This document shows, one piece after another, positions 35,915 to 48,200 of a DNA stretch of 64,000 nt. The DNA is from Ophiura sarsii (Eukaryota; Echinodermata; Ophiuroidea; Amphilepidida; Ophiuridae). The position numbers and the translations under genes were made by a program. The DNA is taken from assembly GCA_035610835.1 (NCBI GenBank), contig CM069444.1, positions 4,949,172 to 5,013,171 of the forward strand, given 5' to 3'. Each line of letters opens with the position of its first letter. Position 1 is the stretch's first letter. The notes under the pieces were generated by a model, which was not told the DNA's origin, did no database searches, and was given only the letters and a program-made list of their open reading frames with translations.

Positions 35915-36375
35915 ATCCATCCCAAAGACAAACGCAACCCGCACAATATATCGGATGCTATCTACGACATTCCATGCAATAATTGTGACAAAAGCTACAT
36001 CGGCGAAACAGGGAGACAGTTTGGCACGCGACTCGGTGAACACAAGAAAGAGGCAGAGAAAGCTAACAGCACAACCGTCACCAGAGCAGGGAGAAAGGCA
36101 TCACTCACCACAGTCAACAAGTCGGCCATCACAGACCATGTTGTGGACTTAAACCATGTCATCGGGTGGGATGAGGCGAAGGTAATAGGTACGGAGCAGG
36201 ACAGATACAAGAGATGGATACGCGAGGCTATAGAGATCAGAAAGAGAGGGGCCTCAACAATGAATCGAGACGAGGGGCAGTACTTTCTCACGCACGTATT
36301 CGATGATCTTTTATCATCGGGAAAAAATCCCCTGATGATAAATCGGAAAAAGTGTACTTTAGCTCCCAGATACTA
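35900..36375 (+). pseudogene. Penelope-like element, GIY-YIG endonuclease fragment
   Basis: An open frame from just after a stop at 35897-35899 to TAG at 36375 encodes the C-terminal endonuclease of a Penelope-like retroelement. AIYDIPCNNC gives the GIY-equivalent strand with the paired cysteines typical of these elements. SYIGETGRQFGTRLGEHKK is the YIG strand and the catalytic Arg helix. SAITDHVVDLNHVIGWDEAKV and RYKRWIREAIEI follow as in the family, where the enzyme nicks target DNA for reverse transcription. The reverse transcriptase domain is absent, so this is a 5'-truncated copy. There is no ATG at the frame start. An inverted partial copy adjoins its left end. Confidence 0.8.
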
Positions 36376-37439
36376 GACCATACATGGAATGATGTTACAT
36401 GATTTATATATATAATTATTATAGCATTTGTGAGCCCAAAACACATGGAAGCTATGCATTATTAACTAGTTTGTCAACAGAAAAAAATAGCAAATAGCAA
36501 TGACGGTGAAACCGCTGAGGGGTGAGGTGGGTGGGAAAAAAAAAAATGTTTTAAGAAGAACAACCTCTTCGAATGCAGACAACGGAGGTTATGAATCAGT
36601 AAGGAAAACTGAATGCTGTTGGCAAAGCACGCAGGTAGGGACGCACACAAAAGGAATGGCCTATCTATTGTTTTGTGGAATCAGGCGAGGAAAACCCGCG
36701 TAACAGAAACTCAAGTTAACAGAGGGACTCTTTGCAGTGAGCAAAACCATTGTGTGCACATTTTCCCTGTGTTTATATTCTCCGAAATAACTTATGGTTG
36801 GTAACAAGGTTTACATTAGAGGTATTTTGGATAAATATTCAGCATTAGAAAAAGTGGTTTCACTTTTTAATCACCCTTATGACGAATTTCCTGGAGATGA
36901 ATAAAGTCAAAGGCCAAACTTTGAGGAAGTCAGTACGATGCGCCAATTCAACGCATGGGTTCATGGGCAAAATCGATGAAAAAAACCTGAGTTGTGACCA
37001 TGCTCTATTCAAAGCTTTGTATTTCAAATATATTTACTTCTATATCCCTAAATATGAAAACACAAGTTTAGCTTAAAAACGATTAAAAGAAATAATTCCC
37101 AAGCAAAAATCCTGTAAATATCACAACATTAGAAACATGTCAAACTTTATGAAAAATTCAACTAATTCATTCTAAAGAACGACGACGGTTAACTGAAGGC
37201 ACCAACGCCGACTAATATTTGGACATGAACCCACCTATTCGGTATAGATAAGAGGCGATATGAAGCCGTATCCACTAGACATACTTTCCTCGAGGCTTCA
37301 AAGTTAAAAAAAATAGAACGTTTGTCTTAGTATGCCTTCCATGTGACCTTATTGGTCACATGGAAACAATTCCTTAGAAAGCATCAGTCAGAAATTAGGT
37401 ATACACTTTGTATGTACGATTTCTCCAATAATATTAACC
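36376..37439. other. nothing recognised
   Basis: Small ORFs near 36500-36800 and 36879-37076 were examined; none resembles a known domain or shows clear splice borders. Confidence 0.35.
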
Positions 37440-37606
37440 ATACCTTTCTCGAAGGACTTAGCTATACTTTGATATGTGTTTAGGATCATTGAAGAAGGTT
37501 TTCGTCGTGTACTCGGCCCGGGTCGATAAAAAACAAATACAAGACCCCATAGGGACCTGAACCCGCGGCCTTAAGGCTCAACTAGCATCCGCATTGACCA
37601 TTTGAC
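37440..37606 (-). repeat. possible tRNA-derived SINE
   Basis: On the minus strand an A-box-like TGGTCAATGCGG (37589-37600) is followed about 30 nt later by a B-box-like GGTTCAGGTCC (37553-37563), the spacing of RNA polymerase III internal promoters in tRNA-type genes. The sequence between does not fold into a clean tRNA. The body toward 37440 and its end are uncertain. Confidence 0.4.
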
Positions 37607-38728
37607 TGTCTTGTATTATTTGGTTAAACTGTCACAAGTACTGACATTATATAAGCCAAACATGGCTCGGATTTAGACATGGATGTGACTAATACACTTG
37701 ACATCCAAATCAGTTTCCTGGTCAAGAACAGTAAGGATTTATTACAAGTGGTTAAAGGCCACCTTTTGGACCTTATGCTTGGTTGTAAAATAATTACGTT
37801 GACATTCAATATTCGCTTAGGTGATGAACACAAAACCTGGTCTACGTGTCCAACCGAACCATTGTTTCGATTTTTTGTTTTCCAAATTTGTGCCATTTTT
37901 TGAAGACAACAATATCTTGTGTTTAAAATTCTTCAAATATTTCGAACATTGGTGAATAGACACCAACATTTTCAAAACATTAAGGACCCCCCCTCGCCAA
38001 AAAAAACCAAAACAAACAACGCCCGCTCGACCGACCCTACCGAGCCCCAGAGGTCCGTTTGCCGGTCGAACAGTACTTTCTTCCTCGCCTTTTTTAGTGA
38101 TGAGGTGACTTTTTCATTATTCAGTATTCATTATTTGATCAGACTTCATTATTTACATGTTTCATCAACTCATATTCATTCATTCATTCATTTGTATTTA
38201 TTTTATATATATATATGCCTCTGGCCCCTTTTACTACATGATACAAAATATATAAATACGCATACATTAAATAAATTGAATCCATATTTTGCTATGAGCG
38301 GACGAGGGATAATCACATTGTTCATCCCCAAAGCGTAATGCAATAATTACAACGGATAATCAATTAAATTCAATATATTTTCTATCTTCATTGCATGCAG
38401 TGAATATACAATGAGCAAGGTTTTTAATATCATTGCTTTTCGGAGACCTCTTGAGTTGGCTGAATTGCTCATGCGTCGGGTGTACGTTGTTCAGATATAT
38501 CTATTACATAACGTTTTGTATTGATTACAAATTATATAAAATGAAAATCATCTTCAACGATATCATCATAGCATTCCCGATCACAAGGATCTATCTCATG
38601 TCTTGCAATGCGAGGAGGATGACTGTAACATCTAAATTTTGAAAGATAACGTATTGTTTGTTTGTTTTCAGATGATAATTGTTTTTGTTTTTAAATTACG
38701 ATATGTCATTAATTTATCAAGAGAGTAA
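37607..38728. other. nothing recognised; simple repeats
   Basis: Contains an ATTC microsatellite (about 38170-38190), a TA run (38203-38216) and a locally GC-rich patch at 38018-38075. No gene supported. Confidence 0.35.
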
Positions 38729-39242
38729 TACACTGAAAGCCAAACTGGAGTCAGGGTTACTCTATAAAGGGAGTCCAGCCTACATGTGACTCTATGTCAA
38801 TATTGACTCTGTTTGGAGAGTCACATGACTCCCTTGGAGAGTCAACATTTACTGACTCCTTTGGAGAGACATGATGCATGACTCTTCAAGGGAGTCTTGT
38901 GACTCTTCAAATGGAGTCAATATTGACATAGAGTCACATGTAGACTGGACTCCCTTTCGAGAGTAATAATGACTCCAACTGGCTAAATAGAGTCACCGTG
39001 ACTCCAGGTAGGAATAAGACACTGAGAACTGGAGGTGGGGGGGGGGGGGGGGGGGGGGGGATTTAAGGTAATTGGTTCTTTGATGTTTATGTTCTTGCTC
39101 AATGTATTTGCATTTACTTAGTGAGCAATCACTCCCCTTCCTTAACCAGTGAGAAATATGCATATATCAATATACATTCAACGGTGTTAAATTAAGGCAT
39201 CGACTTAATTGAAATAAATTAATAGGTTTAAATAAATAAAAT

Positions 39243-39345
39243 GTGCAAATTAGCTCATTAGCATAATTGAAATGGTAAACACGAGCATCGGTGCTAATTG
39301 TTTGTACCATTGCAATTATGCTAATGAGCGATTTGTGCATTTTAC
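39243..39345. repeat. inner hairpin
   Basis: TGTGCAAATTAGCTCATTAG is inverted as CTAATGAGCGATTTGTGCA, with arms of about 40 bp. It sits between the poly-G tract and the 22-bp array of the surrounding element. Confidence 0.75.
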
Positions 39346-39384
39346 TCGTCTAATATAAGACCAAGTAAAATATGCAAATTAGCT

Positions 39385-39815
39385 CCAGAGAGTCAGGATG
39401 ACTCCTTTGGAGAGTCATGGGCGATGACTCTTTCCGACGGCTAGGATGACTCCTTTGGAGAGTCAGGATGACTCCTTTGGAGAGTCAGAATGACTCCGTT
39501 GGAGAGTCAGGATGACTCCTTTGGAGAATCAGGATGACTCCTTTGAAGAGTCAGGATGACTCCTTTGAAGAGTCAGGATGACTCCTTTGAAGAGTCAGGT
39601 TGACTCCTTTGGAGAATCAGGATGACTCCTTTGAAGAGTCAGGATGACTCCTTTGGAGAGTCATGGCCGATGACTCTTTCCGACGGCTAGGATGACTCCT
39701 TTGGGGAGTCAGGACGACTCCTTTGGAGAGTCAAGATGACTCCTTTGAAGAGTCAGGATGACTCCTTTGGAGAGTCATGGCCGATTTACTCCATTTCAAG
39801 AGTCACTTGACTCCC
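39385..39815 (+). repeat. 22-bp palindromic minisatellite
   Basis: About 19 units of GAGTCAGGATGACTCCTTTG plus GA. Each unit is itself a near-palindrome (GAGTCA..TGACTC). A higher-order spacer, ATGACTCTTTCCGACGGCTA, occurs twice (near 39424 and 39670). Confidence 0.85.
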
Positions 39816-40082
39816 GTTTGGCTTTCAGTGTAGGGCAAACCAGTTTTGTTGGACGGTATCCTTTTTTTCTCTTTCCAGCCCGTTTATAGGGACTTTTTAT
39901 TTTATGACATACACCAATAGATTATATAGGCACATAGGTCCTAATGCTATTCTTTTTTATAAAGAAAACATTATGAAAACAATATTATGAAAACAATATT
40001 ATGAAAACAATATCCCCCATCTTTTGTTATGGGATGCCATTCTATTATTTCTTTCTGCAATTAATTTCTCTGATTTTTCCGT

Positions 40083-40280
40083 CATTTTCACCAATGCTTT
40101 AAAGACATAAATACTAAGTTTCTTTTCTTCAACTCTGCATCTATAAATATAACGTTTTGCCAAAAGAATAATTATATTTTTCATTTTCACCAATGCTTTA
40201 AAGACATAAATACTAAGTTTCTTTTCTTCAACTCTGCATCTATAAATATAACGTTTTGCCAAAAGAATAATTATATTTTT
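40083..40280 (-). repeat. 99-bp tandem duplication
   Basis: Two almost identical copies with CACCAATGCTTTAAAGACAT and AACGTTTTGCCAAAAGAATA. Because 99 is a multiple of three, an ORF on the minus strand runs through both copies; it has no other support. The string TTGGACGGTATCC appears on both sides (39849 and 40286). Confidence 0.85.
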
Positions 40281-40319
40281 GGACTGTTGGACGGTATCCT
40301 GAATACGTTGCTTAAACAT

Positions 40320-42564
40320 ACTTAGACACTTATTTAAGTCATCAACACCTTGATTTTAACATACATGTCAAAAGCCATGATTAAAAAGCCATGATTAAAA
40401 AGTATTTGATCTCAGTGGCCCTCATCAAGATAAACAAGCATATTATAACTTTTCTATTATAAACGGTCGTATCTCATCAGCAGCAACACAGATTTTATAT
40501 TTTATATTGTACACGCAAGGGTGGTTTAATAGTGACAATTATGTTTGCTACAATGATGTTCTGAAAATAATGCAATTTTGCAATTTTAACGCGTGTGAAA
40601 ACAAGCTAACGCGGGCAGTTAACGGGCAACTCAAAATTGACTTTCAGGCGTCTTATATACCAATATATTAGAACTGGATCATAAAATCTCAGGCAATTAC
40701 AAGGGTTCAGTTCTCTAGGATATGACCAACCGCAACGACGTTACTAGGATATTGGGAGTCCAGAGGACGGACAATTGTGAATGGGGACGGATGGTTTATG
40801 TAAAATAACGTACTTTAAGAGTAATCGGAGATATTTCATTGCATTACCAGGGTTTCGTAAAGAAGCAAACTTTGTTACATGGCATTTATTTTCCCGCGCC
40901 CTTGGATTCATGTCGTCACATATTATCCACTGTTGTTACCTGTGACGTCACTTTTATACTGTGCGTTCGAAATTATGGATTAAGATTACGGTAATCCTAC
41001 CATGGGACCATTTATGAAAATACTGTGCGGGTGGTTACAACAAAGCATGTAGTTTCAATTAGGATTATAAATTGATGACAGCCCACAATAGGCTAATTAA
41101 AAGTATACGGTTAACTAAATAAGAAAATATGCTCATGGTGGAGCTATTCATATAATAAATATTAGGCATCTATAGTCAACATGCATTTACTACCATCATC
41201 TTTACAGTGATTCGTTTATGACAAGCCTGTCTTTCCTACGCCAGCACTACCCCGCAAGACTTGTTGGAACGCACAATACCGCCATCATGTGAAATGTATT
41301 GATGATAGATGGCGACATCCATCGAAATGGCAAAAATGATATGATGAGCTTTCGGTAATTATTGTTTGCGTTTTCAATAAAATATCTCAAATGTCTGGTA
41401 AAAAACCCGATATTATCTTGATGATTCAATTTTAAATTTTTGGCTTCAAAATGCCTCTTTTGAAATTGCAGATGACAGGATGGGTTTTATTATAGGTCAA
41501 TAAGTTCCAATTTGGCGAACCTGCTTACAGCAGCGAAATAATACAGAATAGCGTGCGCGCTCAAAACGCATACACTAGGATTACTTTTGAGCACGGCGAG
41601 ATAAAAACGCCCATCTCTCGCCCATTTGGAACTGATTAATAAACTATAGTAACTATATCAGTCTTTAATGAATATTGGATTTGTCAAAAGTAGCAAAGGG
41701 GGCACCTACTCTAAAATCATCGGACAAATGGCAGCCCAAATGATGATATTAATATAGAAGAGACAAACTCTATGTTTTGCATGCTTAATGCTATACTAAT
41801 TTGGTCCTGAAGAAGTCAGAGCTAATCATGACGAAAACTGTTAAACTTGTCCGATGGCGAACCCGTTAAACTCTTAACATATAGTATGAATAACCGTCGA
41901 ATAAATCCCACAATTGAGTTTTGTATGCACAATCAAGACAAAATATCTCGATATTTGCATTTAAAATACTTAATCTTTATCATTAACATCAGTGTATCAA
42001 TCAGGATTTATTTGGAAATATGTTCCGCCTTCACTCAACGAAATGTTTACACATCGGAATAATGTCATCAATCAGTTTTAATGCTGGGTATGTTGGTTGG
42101 CAAGATAATAATAAAACACCTTGAATTATTTGATTTTGATTAATACCTGACCGTTGCGAAATGTACACAATGCACAGGTTTATTTGACGTAGCATATTTG
42201 TGCTATCGAAAATGATTACTGCAAGTTTATAATATCGTTTGGAGGAATCAATCAGGATGGTTAATATTATGTTGGTGTTTCTCAGTCAGGAATAAAAGCT
42301 GACTTAAATTAAATCGGCCTCCTCATCTCAAGTGAAGTTAAGCCACCGGAGTTAATTGCTCATAATCAAGGACCTACTCGGATTACGCAAATACACTAAG
42401 AACACATTAGAGTGCAAATCAAGTACTCAGACTAATACCGTCAAGTATTCATAGTCGCCACCCTTATGATGAAAAATGATCAGGACTGATATATTCCATT
42501 CCCATTTAGTTGCTCACACCATTAACTAAAAATAGCATTATAGCAGCATGGTCAATTTAGTATC
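40320..42564. other. no gene seen
   Basis: AT-rich sequence with an AAAAGCCATGATT duplication near 40370-40396. A short plus-strand open stretch at 41208-41287 preceded by TTTACAG was considered and not accepted. Confidence 0.35.
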
Positions 42565-42599
42565 GGACTGTTTCTTCGCGGCTATTAGTTTTCCCATAT
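42565..42599 (+). mobile_element. MITE family A, copy 9, left part
   Basis: The left end of a MITE A copy (CGCGGCTATTAGTTTTCCCATAT) stops exactly where the GGCC-type element begins. Its remainder is at 51656-51867. The ATAT at 42596-42599 is the target duplication. Confidence 0.75.
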
Positions 42600-42873
42600 G
42601 GCCATGTGTTTTGAACTCACCACCCAAAAAGGGTGGTGGCGTTGCATTTTTGGTGACGAATCATCCATCTCTCTCTATTAACTCAACAACTAAATGTGGT
42701 AGAGCTATGGTTGAGGTGTCATGTGAAAGCCTATTGATCTAGCTACATTGTGTAAATAAATAAGGTATTTCTATAAATGTTGGCTGAGATATAATTGATT
42801 ATGTTGTGAAAGTCAGGGTGGTGGTGGCGGTGGCGGCGGCAGCAATCTCTATGGGAATACAGAAAATGTTCCC

Positions 42874-43631
42874 AATTCTACGTTCAATTTACTATAACTC
42901 CTCATTCCTGTATGGTACAAACATGATTTTGCTCTCATTTTATAGATTATATTATATTCTATAAGATTTTGTTTCAACAAGTGTGACAACTATTGTGCAA
43001 CAATTGTAATCATGAATCGATTGCGTTGTCCTTGGCTTTTTCCCTATTCGCTACACAGTGAACTTGCCCTAATTCAGCGGTTTTACATACATGACTATAA
43101 CGAAAGAAATATTTAACCGATGATAGCAAAATTATACATTTTTGGAAAGCTCTCAAATAGGGGAATTCAAAAATGCCGTGTAAATCAGGATAGGGTGCAT
43201 ACCAAAAAAAAAGATACTTGTAAATTCGAATAATTATGAAATTTAAACGTTTGTGTTCATTTACTTCTCGATATAGTATATTACTATTAACAACTATTAT
43301 GTTCTGATGGGTAATTAATTACACGAGGAACTTAAATATGCACAGTAAAATTATGATTGGGATAGGTATCAAATTATTATTGAGCTCAAATCAAAATATG
43401 AAAAAAAATCGATATTTTTTGAACATTCTTAATCACAACATGTTACCATTAGGTCTTATCTAAATTCCAATAGCATATTTGGATTTCTTGTGAGATTACC
43501 GTTCAGAATACATACTTTATATGGGGCAGAACAAATAGTTATTGCGATATGCTAATTCGAATCTCAGATGGTGTAAAATGTAAAAATCTGGACATGCAAC
43601 GGTAAGGGTGACGAGTTCAAAACACACGGCC
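42874..43631 (+). repeat. GGCC-element tandem unit 1 (758 bp)
   Basis: Starts AATTCTACGTTCAATTTACT and ends GAGTTCAAAACACACGGCC. A motif-rich GGTGGTGGCGGTGGCGG patch precedes it at about 42821-42841. Confidence 0.85.
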
Positions 43632-44407
43632 AATTCTACGTTCAATTTACTATAACTCCTCATTCCTGTATGGTACAAACATGATTTTGCTCTCATTTCA
43701 TAGATTATTTTATATTCTATAAGATTTTGTTTCAACAAGTGTGACAACTATTGTCCAACAATTGTAATCATGAATCGATTGCGTTGTCCTTGGCTTCTTC
43801 CCTATTCGCTACACAATGAACTTGCCCTAATTCATCGGTTTTACATACATGACTATAACAAAAGAAATATTTAACCGATGATAGCAAAATTATACATTTT
43901 TGGAAAGCTCTCGAATAGGGGAATTCAAAAATGCCGTGTAAATCAGGATAGGGTGCATACCAAAAAAACAAAAACTTGTAAATTCGAATAATTATGAAAT
44001 TTAAACGTTTGTGTTCATTTACTACTCGATATAGTATATTTCAACACGTTTACCATTAACAACTATTATGTTCTGATGGGTAATTAATTGCACGAGGAAC
44101 TTAAATATGCACAGTAAAATTATGATTGGGATAGGTATCAAATTATTATTGAGCTTAAATCAAAATATGAAGAAGAAAAAAAAATCGATATTTTTTGAAC
44201 ATTCTTAATCACAACATGTTACCATTAGGTCTTATCTAAATTCCAATAGCATATTTGGATTTCTTGTGAGATTACCGTTCAGAATACATACTTTATATGG
44301 GGCAGAACAAATAGTTATTGCGATATGCTAATTCGAATCTCAGATGGTGTAAAATGTAAAAATCTGGACATGCAACGGTAAGGGTGACGAGTTCAAAACA
44401 CACGGCC
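43632..44407 (+). repeat. GGCC-element tandem unit 2 (776 bp)
   Basis: Almost identical to unit 1. Differences include an A-rich insertion near 44172 and extra bases near 44045. The high identity suggests recent duplication. Confidence 0.85.
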
Positions 44408-44446
44408 AATTCTACGTTCAATTTACTATAACTCCTCATTCCTGTA
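44408..44446 (+). repeat. GGCC-element tandem unit 3, left part
   Basis: The first 39 bp of unit 3, cut by the LINE. Its last 13 bases, CCTCATTCCTGTA (44434-44446), are the target duplication and recur at 50927-50939. Confidence 0.85.
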
Positions 44447-45160
44447 TTTTTTTTTTTATCTTTTATTGTTTGTTACTATCATTTTACATGGTTTCATCAT
44501 GTTTACATTTCATAATTATATTTCATATTAATTACATGTTCACATAATTTTTTACATTTCATGTTTACATTTCATGTTTACATTTCATGTTTACATTTCA
44601 TGTTTACATTTCATGTTTACATTTCATGTTTACATTTCATGTTTACATTTCATGTTTACATTTCATGTTTACATTTCATGTTTACATTTCATGTTTACAT
44701 TTCATGTTTACATTTCATGTTTACATTTCATGTTTACATTTCATGTTTACATTTCATGCTTACATTTCATGTTTACATTTCATGTTTACATTTCATGTTT
44801 ACATTTCATGTTTACATTTCATGTTTACATTTCATGTTTACATTTCATGTTTACATTTCATGTTTACATTTCATGTTTACATTTCATATTAGTTACATGT
44901 ATAACACATTTTCATTACACGGTATATCATGTTTACAATACATAGCATCATGTTCATGTTTAGATTGTTGTAAATCTTCTTTCATTTTTTAGATCAATTC
45001 TTCCAGAGTTTTCTAATTTTAAGTTCTAAATATAGTAAATCAGGATGTTTTCCATATCTGTACTTACTTTTTTTTATTTTTATCTTTTATTGTTTGTTTC
45101 TATCATAATTTTCACATTTCACATAGTTTCATCATGTTTACATACGGCATGTTTACATAA
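44447..45160 (-). repeat. duplicated segments in LINE 3' UTR
   Basis: The terminal segment, with ATCTTTTATTGTTTGTTACT and GGTTTCATCATGTTTACAT (44447-44513), is repeated in direct orientation at about 45068-45146 (ATCTTTTATTGTTTGTTTCT, AGTTTCATCATGTTTACAT). The minisatellite lies between the two. The 3' end sequence that reverse transcriptase recognises may thus be present twice. Confidence 0.75.
44541..44887 (-). repeat. 13-bp minisatellite in LINE 3' UTR
   Basis: About 26 nearly perfect copies of TTTCATGTTTACA (plus strand); one variant unit lies near 44756. All three plus-strand frames are open through it, giving spurious ORFs such as 44561-44992. Confidence 0.95.
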
Positions 45161-45267
45161 TTTTCAACATTACATTATATACATCATGTATCATTCATAC
45201 AAATATCTTTGGTATGCCGGTATACATAGACAAACAAACAATAAACAATTTCATTTTTAACATCGTT

Positions 45268-48200
45268 TTATAAATCTCTGATTTGCAGCTCAAACAATAA
45301 TAAGCTGATTAAATGTGGGTGGTTCCCGTAACGGAACTTGCTGATAACTAATTTACCAACACTTATTATTTTATTTATAGAATTGTTTATGTCTTCATCT
45401 TCTTTATTATAACCAAATAATACATCTGTAACTGATACTTTAATTAAACTATTGTGTTGTTGCGATAAAATATTGTTGACTTCAGTCCATACACTTTTTA
45501 TTTTCTTACAATAATAAAAGAAATGTTCAATATAATCTATTTCATTACACACGTCACATATAGTATCATGCTCTTTACCTATTTTGTGGAGAAATATCTT
45601 CGTCGGGTAGATGTTACTAATTATTTTCCAGTTTAATGTCATGAGTCGTGGTTCCTTGATTTGCTTAATATGTTTGCCCCAAATTTCGCTCCACTCAAAA
45701 TTGTTATACTCGAATTTCTTTTCCCAAAACAATTCGCAAATTGGTTTTGTATTTATTTTATCTATCATTGCATTTCGATATATTTTTGTTGTACAAAGTT
45801 CTAATGAAGTGTTACCATTATTATACTTGAACGTTATACCATCCGATCTAGTACCTGTTCTTTCATTCTTCCACAAAGTAGGTATTGCTTGTTTTACAGC
45901 TATGTATTGTATACAAGCATTTGCTGGATGAACAAATCTGTTCTTTATTTCGTCAAATGTATATATTTCCCCATCGTCTTTGAATAAGTCTGACACATAA
46001 ACAAAACCTATTTTTATCCATCCCTTAAAGTACAATGTATTACCTTTACTCGTTATACAATCATTATTCCATATTACTTGATTATCCCAGTTTTCTATTT
46101 CGTTTATAGTTTCAGTATTTTTGATTTTAAACCAAACTTTGATTAGGTTGTGGTAAAAGGATGGTATTTCTTTTAAAATACCTTTTACGGCTTTATTCAT
46201 AGTTTCAAAACTACAATTGCATTTGAAGATATTTAGGTCTAAGCATGTATTTTTCAATAAAGAAATAGGAATATTTTTCCACGTGCTGATTTCTGAATCT
46301 GCGAGCTTTTTGATCCATGTCAACTTAAGCGAATCCAAAAAATGTGGTAAGTTGAGCATTTTCAGCCCACCTTTTTCATACTCATTTATTAATGTTGTAC
46401 GTTTAACTTTTTCTGATCCACCCCACACAAATTTAAAAAACATCCTATTTAAACGATTTACAAATTCAGAGGGTAAGTCAATTATTGAACCGATAAATGA
46501 TAGCTTTGATGCTAAAAGGCTTTTTACTATCAGTACCTTGCCGACCATTGTAAGGTTTCTCATGGTCCAAGCTCTGATAGATCGTTCTATCAATTCCATC
46601 TTTGACTCCCAATTTACAGATAACTCTTCTATTTTAGTACATGGGTTTACTACTACCCCTAGAATTTTTACATTATTATTTGGTACACATTTCCAATTAA
46701 TCCCCCCAATTTCTTTTGTTGATTCTCTGCAAGCACCAATCCAGACAGCGTCGCTCTTTAATTTATTAATATATAAGCCTGAAATTTGTGAAAATAGTTC
46801 GAATGTTTTTAGCACGTTTTTTATTGATTCCTCATCTTTAACAAATATAGTTGTGTCGTCCGCAAATTGCGTAATTTTTACTTCATTTTTGTCGTATTCA
46901 AGGAAGGGCAATTTTATGCCATGTATATATTTTGACTGTCTGATTTGGTTTGCCATTACCTCGGCTGCCACGACATATAATAATGGGGACAAATTGCAAC
47001 CTTGTCTTAGACCATTCATCTGTGCAAAAAAAGAAGACATATGTCCATTATGTAATACACAACTGACAGTGTTATTAAATATAGTCTTAATCCAATTTAT
47101 TATTTTTTCACCAAAGTTAAATAGTTTAAGGGAATACAATATGAAGTCCCTTTTAATCGTATCGAAAGCTTTTTTAAAATCAATACAGATCATAGCCCCC
47201 TTAATATTATTTGTTTCGGTGTATCTCAAAACATCTTCAATTAAACGTATGTTTAAGTTTGCACCCCGCTTTTCAAGGAAACCGTTTTGATCGGTATCAA
47301 TGATCGTCGGAAGTACTTCACTTATTCTCGATGCAAGTGCTTTTGCCGCAATTTTGTAATCTATATTTAAAAGTGTTATTGGCCTCCAATTGTCCAATTT
47401 GTTTCTTGGTAGTAATTTACCTTTATGTAATAAAGTAATAATCCCACGCTTGTGGGATGAAGAAAGCTCTCCATGTTCGTATGCCTCGTTAAACGAGTCT
47501 ACGATCAATGTACCGACCAATTGCCAATGAACTTTGTAAAATTCTGCAGTAAGTCCATCACACCCCGGACTTTTGTTATTTGACATTTTTTTAAGTGCAG
47601 TTAAACATTCTTCATTGTCAATCATACCTTCACATTTCATTCTATTTTCTTCAGATAACTTCGGTACATTATTATTTTTCATAAATTCATTAACATCATC
47701 TATACGGGTTATACTCTTTGTTTTGTACAGATCTTCATAGAAATCCACCTGCATTTTGATGAGGTCATCATCGTTTGTCACATTTACCCCCTCGCTATCT
47801 AGGAGGCTGGTTATTACCTTATTATTAACATTTCTTTTTTCAAGGTTCATAAAATATTTGGTACATTTTTCTCCTTCTTGGGACCACTGAGCCTTACTTC
47901 TAATAATTAGCCCTTGCATATGATGATGGTAAAGTAGCTCATATTCTAATTTAGTCTTTTCGTACTCTTGTAAATATTCAGTGTTATTTAGTTCTGTTAC
48001 TATCTTATCGTACACCTTTTTCAGATTTTCTTCTAACATTTTTAACCGTAAGTTGTTTTCTTTAGTATTCCCCTTTGAAAAATCTATAGAATATTTTCTA
48101 ATTTTGTTTTTGCATAAATCCCACAATTGTCGTTTATTTAACATATCGCCATATTCGGATATGACTTTTGCAATGAGCATTTTTATACCATCATTATATT

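Larger units (their letters stand above)
38731..39830. mobile_element. TA-flanked palindrome-rich DNA element, 1.1 kb
   Basis: Flanked by TA at 38729-38730 and 39831-39832. Terminal inverted repeats of 23 bp start CACTGAAAGCCAAAC and differ at one base. The interior holds a hairpin (about 38769-38969, with ACATGTGACTCTATGTCAAT inverted), a 24-base G-run (39037-39060), a second hairpin (39243-39345) and an array of 22-bp units. No transposase. It is a non-autonomous element, probably Tc1/mariner-like judging by the TA target. Confidence 0.8.

Noticed and set aside
39999..40319. 106-codon minus-strand ORF with an internal repeat
   Set aside because: Produced by the 99-bp tandem duplication; nothing else supports coding.
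41208..41287. Plus-strand open stretch after TTTACAG (SFLRQHYPARLVGTHNTAIM)
   Set aside because: It closes with a stop and has no donor or partner exon; chance is likely.
44561..44992. 143-codon ORF with repeated MFTFHVYISCLHF
   Set aside because: Translation of the 13-bp minisatellite; all three frames are open, so it is not evidence of a protein.
46217..47290. 357-codon ORF on the plus strand
   Set aside because: It is antisense to the reverse transcriptase part of LINE ORF2 and has no domain of its own; a shadow of the coding strand.
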